This document shows positions 59,298-64,000 of a stretch of 64,000 nt of DNA, in pieces (position 1 is the stretch's first letter; each line of letters starts with the position of its first letter). This DNA is from VXYL01 sp965200375 (GTDB lineage Bacteria; Pseudomonadota; Gammaproteobacteria; Pseudomonadales; Azotimanducaceae). Position numbers and translations under genes: made by a program. The stretch lies in NCBI GenBank assembly GCA_965200375.1, contig OZ241353.1, positions 744,001 through 808,000 of the forward strand. Direction: 5' to 3'. The notes below the pieces were generated by a model, which saw only the letters and a list, made by a program, of their open reading frames with translations, was not told the DNA's origin and did not search any database.

Positions 59298-60407
59298 TCA
59301 GCTCGCCCTGCCGAGCAGCCCCGACCGCGCCTCCACCACCCGCACCGCGCCGTTGCGGAGAACGCGCATCGAGAGTCGCTGTCCGGGCGCCGTGTTCAGA
59401 ACCTGCTGCATGACGGTCCGGGCGCTGGCGGCCGGTTCGCCGTTGATGGAGAGCAGCACGTCGCCGGGCCGCAGCCCGGCCGCGGCGGCCGGGGTGCCAC
59501 GGAACACGTGCAGCACCGCGAGGCCGGCGCTGGCGCCCGCCGGCGGCGCGCTGGCGAGGCCCACGCCCAGGCGACCGTGCAGCGCCTGGCCGTGTTCGAC
59601 GATGTCGCCCAGAATGCGCAGCGCTCTGTCCACGGGAATGGCGAGGCCGATGCCGTCGGAGCCCCCGCCCTGGCTGTAGATCAAGGTGTTGATGCCGAGC
59701 AGCCGTCCGGCGCTGTCCACCAGCGCGCCGCCGCTGTTGCCGGGATTGACGGCGGCGTCGGTCTGGATCCAGTCGTCGTAGGGCGTTTGGCTGAGGCCGT
59801 AGCGGCCCTTGGCGCTGACGATGCCTTGGGAGACCGCCTGGCCGATGCCGAAGGGGTTGCCGATGGCGAGCACGATGTCGCCGACGCGCACGTCGTCGGA
59901 GGAGGTGGCGGCAATGGTTCGGTAGCCGGTGCCGTCCACCTTCAGCACCGCCAGATCCGTGACCGGATCCGTGCCCACCACCGCGGCTGCGGCTTGGCTG
60001 CCGTCGTTGAAGCCCACCAGAATGTCGTCCCCGGCGGCGATCACGTGGTGGTTGGTGAGGATGTAGCCGTCCTCGCGCACCATCACCCCGGAGCCCAGGG
60101 CGCTCGCCAGGCGCCGATCCCGCTCGCACCAGGCGCGAAACCGAGGCAGGTCGCACAGGGGGTTGCGGGGGCGCAGAGCAAGGATGTTCACCACCGCCGG
60201 CGCCGCCTTGGCCACGGCATCCGCGTAGCCGACGTTGGCCGACGCCGGCGCGCCAGCTTGCTCGGGCTGCTCCGCCGCGTCCAGCCACAGCCAGGCGAAA
60301 CCGAGGGCCGTGCCGATGGCGACAGGCACTGCGACGTAGCGAAGCAGCCACCCCGGCCGCTTGCCGGCGGCCGGCGGTTCGCCGCCGTAGGCTGGCCTCG
60401 CGTCCAT
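59298..60407 (-). CDS. degS: DegS/AlgW-like membrane-anchored serine protease
   Basis: 369 residues. One N-terminal transmembrane anchor (LLRYVAVPVAIGTALGFAWLW), a trypsin-like domain with the triad His121 (TNHHV), Asp151 (TDLAVLKV) and Ser225 (NPGNSGGALV), and one PDZ domain from about 275 (GVGLASAPPAGASAGLAVLHVFRGTPAAAAGLRPGD). A single PDZ plus anchor marks DegS/AlgW, which senses misfolded outer-membrane proteins in the periplasm and cleaves the RseA/MucA anti-sigma factor. ATG at 60407. Its location next to hisD matches the hisD-hisC-algW neighbourhood known in Pseudomonas, though hisC is missing here. Confidence 0.92.
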   Translation of the reverse strand: MDARPAYGGEPPAAGKRPGWLLRYVAVPVAIGTALGFAWLWLDAAEQPEQAGAPASANVGYADAVAKAAPAVVNILALRPRNPLCDLPRFRAWCERDRRLASALGSGVMVREDGYILTNHHVIAAGDDILVGFNDGSQAAAAVVGTDPVTDLAVLKVDGTGYRTIAATSSDDVRVGDIVLAIGNPFGIGQAVSQGIVSAKGRYGLSQTPYDDWIQTDAAVNPGNSGGALVDSAGRLLGINTLIYSQGGGSDGIGLAIPVDRALRILGDIVEHGQALHGRLGVGLASAPPAGASAGLAVLHVFRGTPAAAAGLRPGDVLLSINGEPAASARTVMQQVLNTAPGQRLSMRVLRNGAVRVVEARSGLLGRAS

Positions 60408-60425
60408 GCTTGGTGCCGTTGTTCT

Positions 60426-61532
60426 TCAGAACTCCAGTATCGAACGCCCGCTGATGCGCCCTTCGGCGAGCGCGTGGGTCGCCTCGTTGACGTCGTCGAT
60501 GGCGTAGCGCGCCGTCACCAGCGCGTCGAGGTCCAGCTGCCCCTCCGCGTGCCACTTCAGGAACATCGGAAAGTCCCGGTCCGGCGAGCAGGAGCCGCCG
60601 ATGGAACCGCGAAACTGCTTCTCCTGCCCCAGCATCTCGCCGGCGTTCAGCTCCACGGCTGTGTGTGGGACGCCAACGAGCACTGCCGTTCCCCCCTGGG
60701 AGGCACCGAAGTGGCCGGGGCGGCAGGCGGGCACGATCTGTTCCATGGTCGCCTTGTGGCCAATGCAGTCGAAGGCGAAGTCCACGCCGGTGACGGGCCG
60801 GCCGGCGATGGACGTCTGGCCGGGCTTGCCGGCCATGCGGTGGATCGCCGCCACCGGATCCTCCTGGCGTGCGTTCACGCCGTGGGTGGCGCCGAAGCGC
60901 CTGGCGAAGGCGAGCTTGGCGTCGTCCACGTCCACGGCGATGATCGGATCGGCGCCGCGCACCTTGGCGCCGGCGACTGCCGAGAGGCCCACTCCGCCGA
61001 CGCCGAAGATCGCCACCGAGTCGCCGCGCTGCACGTCGGCGGTGTTCAGCACCGCGCCAGCGCCGGTCATCACCGCGCAGCCGACGATGGCGGCGACGTC
61101 CATGGCGATGTCCGGCGCCGCCTTCACCACGAACTGCTGGTCCGCGATGGTGTGGTCCGCCCAGGTGAAGACGTTCTGGGAGACCGCGTTGCCGCCGCCG
61201 ACTTCGAGTGCCGCCGGCGTCGGTGGCGCCGAGGCCCGGGCGGCGTCCCGGGGCACCCAGGTGACGAGCACAGTGTCGCCTTCGGCCACATGGCCCACCT
61301 CGCGGCCGGCCTGCAGCACGATGCCGGTGGCTTCGTGCCCCAGCAGCACCGGGCGGCGGCGCGGCCGGTGCATCTGGTGCAGCTGCGAGTGGCAGATGCC
61401 GGACGCATGCTGCTTCACCACCACTTGCCGCGGGCCGGGAGCCGGCAGCCGAACCTCCTGCACCTCGAGGGAGGGCAGGCCGGCGCTGGCATCGCCCTCC
61501 GGCAGCACGACGACGCGAGCGGCTGTGGCCAT
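60426..61532 (-). CDS. Zinc-binding alcohol dehydrogenase (MDR family), apparently lacking the structural zinc site
   Basis: 368 residues. The catalytic-zinc ligands are recognisable (SGICHSQ, LLGHEATGIV, and VGCAVMTGAGAV), and the Rossmann fold has VAIFGVGGVGLSAV. The lobe that normally carries four cysteines for the structural zinc reads RDAARASAPPTPAAL with none of them. Class III-like features are present, but glutathione-dependent formaldehyde activity cannot be assigned. ATG at 61532; same strand as degS (19 bp downstream) and the transporter upstream. The substrate is an unknown alcohol or aldehyde with NAD(P). Confidence 0.87.
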   Translation of the reverse strand: MATAARVVVLPEGDASAGLPSLEVQEVRLPAPGPRQVVVKQHASGICHSQLHQMHRPRRRPVLLGHEATGIVLQAGREVGHVAEGDTVLVTWVPRDAARASAPPTPAALEVGGGNAVSQNVFTWADHTIADQQFVVKAAPDIAMDVAAIVGCAVMTGAGAVLNTADVQRGDSVAIFGVGGVGLSAVAGAKVRGADPIIAVDVDDAKLAFARRFGATHGVNARQEDPVAAIHRMAGKPGQTSIAGRPVTGVDFAFDCIGHKATMEQIVPACRPGHFGASQGGTAVLVGVPHTAVELNAGEMLGQEKQFRGSIGGSCSPDRDFPMFLKWHAEGQLDLDALVTARYAIDDVNEATHALAEGRISGRSILEF

Positions 61533-61588
61533 CGGCGACCTCCGGACTCAAGCAGTGGCGGCAGTGTGAAGCCGCGCTCCGAAGCGCG

Positions 61589-63112
61589 TCAAGCGGTGGT
61601 TCCGCCGCCGGCGGCAGCGCGTCTGCCCTCCGGCGCGGCCGAATCCGGCGGCGCGTTCCGGCGGGCGGCAAGCGCCGCCAGAATCTGCGCATGGCGCGCA
61701 CGGCTGAGGCTGTAGTGGGTGTAGCACCACAGGGAAACCACGGCGAAGCCCGCCACCACCGGCCCGTAGAAAAGTCCAAGGTTCAGCAGCGTTTCCGCTG
61801 GCACGTCGGCGGCTGTCTGGACATCCGCGCCACGGGGCCAGCTGATGAAGTCCAGGCCCAGCCCGCCAAGGAACGTGCCGAAGCCGGAGGTCGCCTTGGC
61901 CGAGAAGGCCACCGCGCCGAAGAAGATGCCCTCCTGGCGGACGCCGGATTCGTGCTCGTGCTCGTCCGCCACGTCCGCCATCATCGAGCCGAAGGCGACG
62001 AAGGCCAGTTGCAGGATCACGCCCTGCACGAACTTGAACAGCAGCAGGGCGAGGAGAAGCGCCGCGGTGCCGTTGGCCGGCAGCCAGTCCTCGAGGCGCA
62101 GCACCACCGGCAGCACCTGGCAGACGGCCCAAGCGGCGGTGCCCAGCATCAGGCTGAAGCGCTTGTCCGCACGGCGCAAGAGCGGCACCGCGACGAACAC
62201 GCCCAGCAGCAGGCCCGCCACGGCACCGAGGCCCAGCGCCAGCATCCCGAACCCGGTGAGCTCCCAGAAGTACTGGTACATGTACAGATCCAGGGCGCTG
62301 TTGACGCCGGCCATCACGAACACGACCAGCACGCCAGCGAACAGCCAGCGGAAGGAGCGGTTCGAGAAGCCGGCCCAGACGTCCAGCACGAGTCGCACCG
62401 CGACGTTGCGGCGCGGCCGCCGGGCCGGCGCCGACAGATGCGGCACCTCCTTCTGCGTGCCCTTGGCGGAGTACCAGATGGTGAGCACCATGAGCGCCGC
62501 GAGCGTCATCGCGAAGGGCGCGTAGTTCTCGACGACCGTGCGCCCGCCGCGATCCTCGTGGAAGAAGTAGCCGAAGCCGATGATCTGCACCGCGGCGACG
62601 CCGAGGGCGCTGAAGAACTGCCGGAACGCGACGATGCGGTTGCGCTCGTTGTAGTTCTCCGTCATCTCCGCGCCCAGCGCCAGGTGCGGCACGTGGTAGA
62701 GCGTCATGGCGCCCCGGGTGAGGATGGCGAACAGGGTCAGCCACGCGAAGAGGCCCCACTTGCCGAGGCTCTCCACGTCTCCCGGCGGCCACAGGAGACC
62801 GGTGAAGGCGAGCGCCAGCGGCACCGCCGAGGCGTACATGAAAGGATGCCGCCGCCCCATGCGGGAACGCCAGTTGTCCGAAAGCGATCCGGCGAGGGGA
62901 TCCGTCACCGCGTCGAACAGGAGGGCGATCATCAGCGCCAGGCCCGCCAGCGTGCCCGGCAGTTCGAGCACCTGGTTGTAGTAGAACAGCACGAACAGCG
63001 AGAACGCGGTGTTCTTGAGCCCCTCCGCGAACTGCCCCACGCCGAACGCCAGCTTGCTGGAGAACGGCACCAGGCGGTCTCGGGAGTTCGCTCCGCTCAC
63101 GGGGCGCAGCAT
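61589..63112 (-). CDS. GPH/MFS-type sugar or metabolite symporter
   Basis: 507 residues, about 12 transmembrane helices. GPH (MelB-like) features: KLAFGVGQFAEGLKNTAFSLFVLFYYNQVL at the start, DAVTDPLAGSLSDNWRSRMGRRHPFM with the D-x2-x-D-P loop, and EMTENYNERNRIVAFRQFF. These carriers move sugars, glucuronides or related solutes with Na+ or H+. ATG at 63112 (MLRPVSGANSRDRL); upstream in-frame residues are Pro/Ala-rich. It is 56 bp before the alcohol dehydrogenase gene on the same strand, so the two may be co-transcribed. Confidence 0.87.
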   Translation of the reverse strand: MLRPVSGANSRDRLVPFSSKLAFGVGQFAEGLKNTAFSLFVLFYYNQVLELPGTLAGLALMIALLFDAVTDPLAGSLSDNWRSRMGRRHPFMYASAVPLALAFTGLLWPPGDVESLGKWGLFAWLTLFAILTRGAMTLYHVPHLALGAEMTENYNERNRIVAFRQFFSALGVAAVQIIGFGYFFHEDRGGRTVVENYAPFAMTLAALMVLTIWYSAKGTQKEVPHLSAPARRPRRNVAVRLVLDVWAGFSNRSFRWLFAGVLVVFVMAGVNSALDLYMYQYFWELTGFGMLALGLGAVAGLLLGVFVAVPLLRRADKRFSLMLGTAAWAVCQVLPVVLRLEDWLPANGTAALLLALLLFKFVQGVILQLAFVAFGSMMADVADEHEHESGVRQEGIFFGAVAFSAKATSGFGTFLGGLGLDFISWPRGADVQTAADVPAETLLNLGLFYGPVVAGFAVVSLWCYTHYSLSRARHAQILAALAARRNAPPDSAAPEGRRAAAGGGTTA

Positions 63113-63204
63113 AGCAGCAGGGAAGGGACGCACAGCGACGGCCGCATCGGGGCCGTGGTCTATGCTCGGCGCCTCTGCCGAGAACCAGCCGCGAGACACC
63201 GCCC

Positions 63205-64000
63205 ATGCGCCTGCACCTCGTCGATGGCACCTTCGAGCTGTTCCGGGCGCACTACGCCAAGCGTCCGGGACGCACCTCGCCGACGGGCCAGGACGTCAAG
63301 GCCACGGTAGGGGTGCTCGCCTCGCTGATCGTGCTGTTGCAGGACCGGGAGGAGCGGGCGACCCATGTGGCGGTGGCCTTCGACAACCCGGTGGAGTCCT
63401 TCCGCAACGACCTCTTCCCTGGCTACAAGACCAGCGCTGGCATGGACGCCGCCATCCTGGCCCAGTTCGACCTGGTGGAGGAGGCCGCCGGCGCCCTCGG
63501 CGTGACGGTGTGGTCGATGGCCCGCTACGAGGCGGACGACGCCCTGGCCACCGCCGCCTGGCGCTGGCGGGACGCCGTGGCGGAAGTGCGGATCCTCACC
63601 CCGGACAAGGATCTGGGGCAGTGCGTGAGCGGCAACCGCGTGGTGCAGGTGGACCGCATTCGGCGCCGGGTGATCGACGAGGACGCGGTGGTGCGGCGGT
63701 TCGGCTGCCCGCCGGCGAGCATTCCGGACTGGCTGGCCCTGGTAGGCGACAGCGCCGACGGCATCCCCGGCATCCCGGGATTCGGCGCCAAGACGGCAGG
63801 GGCGCTGTTGGCGGAGTACGGCACGGTGGAGGCCATCCCGCGCCGGGCCGCCCACTGGCGGGTGAACTTGCGCGGCGCCATGCGCCTGGCGGCCACGCTG
63901 GACGCAAGGCGCGAGGATGCGGCCCTCTACAAGCGCCTGGCGACGCTCGCGACGGACGTGCCGCTGCCGGAGGCGCTGGCGGACTTGCGCTGGCGCGGCA
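63205..64000 (+). CDS. 5'-3' exonuclease (flap-nuclease family), 3' end outside window
   Basis: 265 codons visible without a stop, from ATG 63205. N-terminal metal-binding Asp in LHLVDGTFELFRAHYAKR, then VAVAFDNPVESFRNDLFPGYK, ARYEADDALATAAW (acidic cluster) and RILTPDKDLGQCV. The helix-hairpin-helix SH3-like segment VGDSADGIPGIPGFGAKTAGALLAEYG is diagnostic of the DNA-polymerase-I 5'-nuclease/Xni group. It is separate from any polymerase domain here. It cleaves 5' flaps or degrades DNA/RNA from the 5' end in repair. Divergent from the transporter gene, about 90 bp apart. Confidence 0.88.
   Translation, partial: MRLHLVDGTFELFRAHYAKRPGRTSPTGQDVKATVGVLASLIVLLQDREERATHVAVAFDNPVESFRNDLFPGYKTSAGMDAAILAQFDLVEEAAGALGVTVWSMARYEADDALATAAWRWRDAVAEVRILTPDKDLGQCVSGNRVVQVDRIRRRVIDEDAVVRRFGCPPASIPDWLALVGDSADGIPGIPGFGAKTAGALLAEYGTVEAIPRRAAHWRVNLRGAMRLAATLDARREDAALYKRLATLATDVPLPEALADLRWRG

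Overview
The window is a GC-rich (roughly two-thirds G+C by eye), densely coding bacterial chromosome segment. Conserved gene orders point to a gammaproteobacterium: RNase R followed by RlmB, a tRNA Pro-Arg-His cluster upstream of tig-clpP, IbaG close to HisD and DegS, and an LplT-like/PlsC fusion. The many Fe(II)/2OG dioxygenases, MBL hydrolases, lipid-activating enzymes and AAA-ATPase-like genes would suit an uncultured environmental or host-associated lineage, but that is a guess. || Layout. 1-9255: partial thioesterase, RNase R-like, RlmB, a VOC protein, a broken HicA-like toxin gene, an LplT-like/PlsC fusion, a GNAT enzyme, and the CobS/CobT pair. 9265-11202: a type II restriction-modification pair (nuclease plus 5-cytosine methyltransferase), followed by a duplicated scrap of the tesB 5' end. 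11485-16260: BtuB-like TonB receptor, TauD-type and PhyH-type dioxygenases on either side of acyl-CoA thioesterase II. 16297-19701: clpP, tig and the tRNA cluster, whose Arg-His spacer holds a 160-bp tandem repeat. 19762-26265: SPFH/NfeD membrane pair, amidohydrolase, FG-GAP repeat protein, L31, M48 peptidase. 26350-34691: reverse-strand run acpH, gshA, pckA, an MT-A70 methylase and a frameshifted DNA methylase; then a lytic transglycosylase, galM and an ArsI/CadI-like protein. || 34912-48249 is the standout accessory region: a forward-strand cluster of an SNF2-type helicase, an SbcD/Mre11-like nuclease, a DNA methylase, a PD-(D/E)XK-like nuclease, a second DNA methylase, an SbcC/Rad50-like ATPase without a zinc hook, and an AAA-ATPase/PD-(D/E)XK gene. 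The methylase-nuclease-methylase block lies between two imperfect copies of the junction joining the end of sbcD to the start of the SMC gene. It therefore looks like a modification cassette inserted into an older helicase-SbcD-SMC operon, probably a genome-defence system. || 48415-56406: long-chain acyl-CoA synthetase, MBL hydrolase, a tandem-duplicated small membrane protein gene (one copy frameshifted), two divergent paralogous phosphoribosyltransferases with a purine permease (a salvage locus), and a DUF4143-type ATPase behind an AT-rich palindrome. 56427-64000: MBL hydrolase, IbaG, HisD, DegS-like protease, an alcohol dehydrogenase apparently lacking the structural zinc site, a GPH-type transporter, and a 5'-3' exonuclease running off the window.
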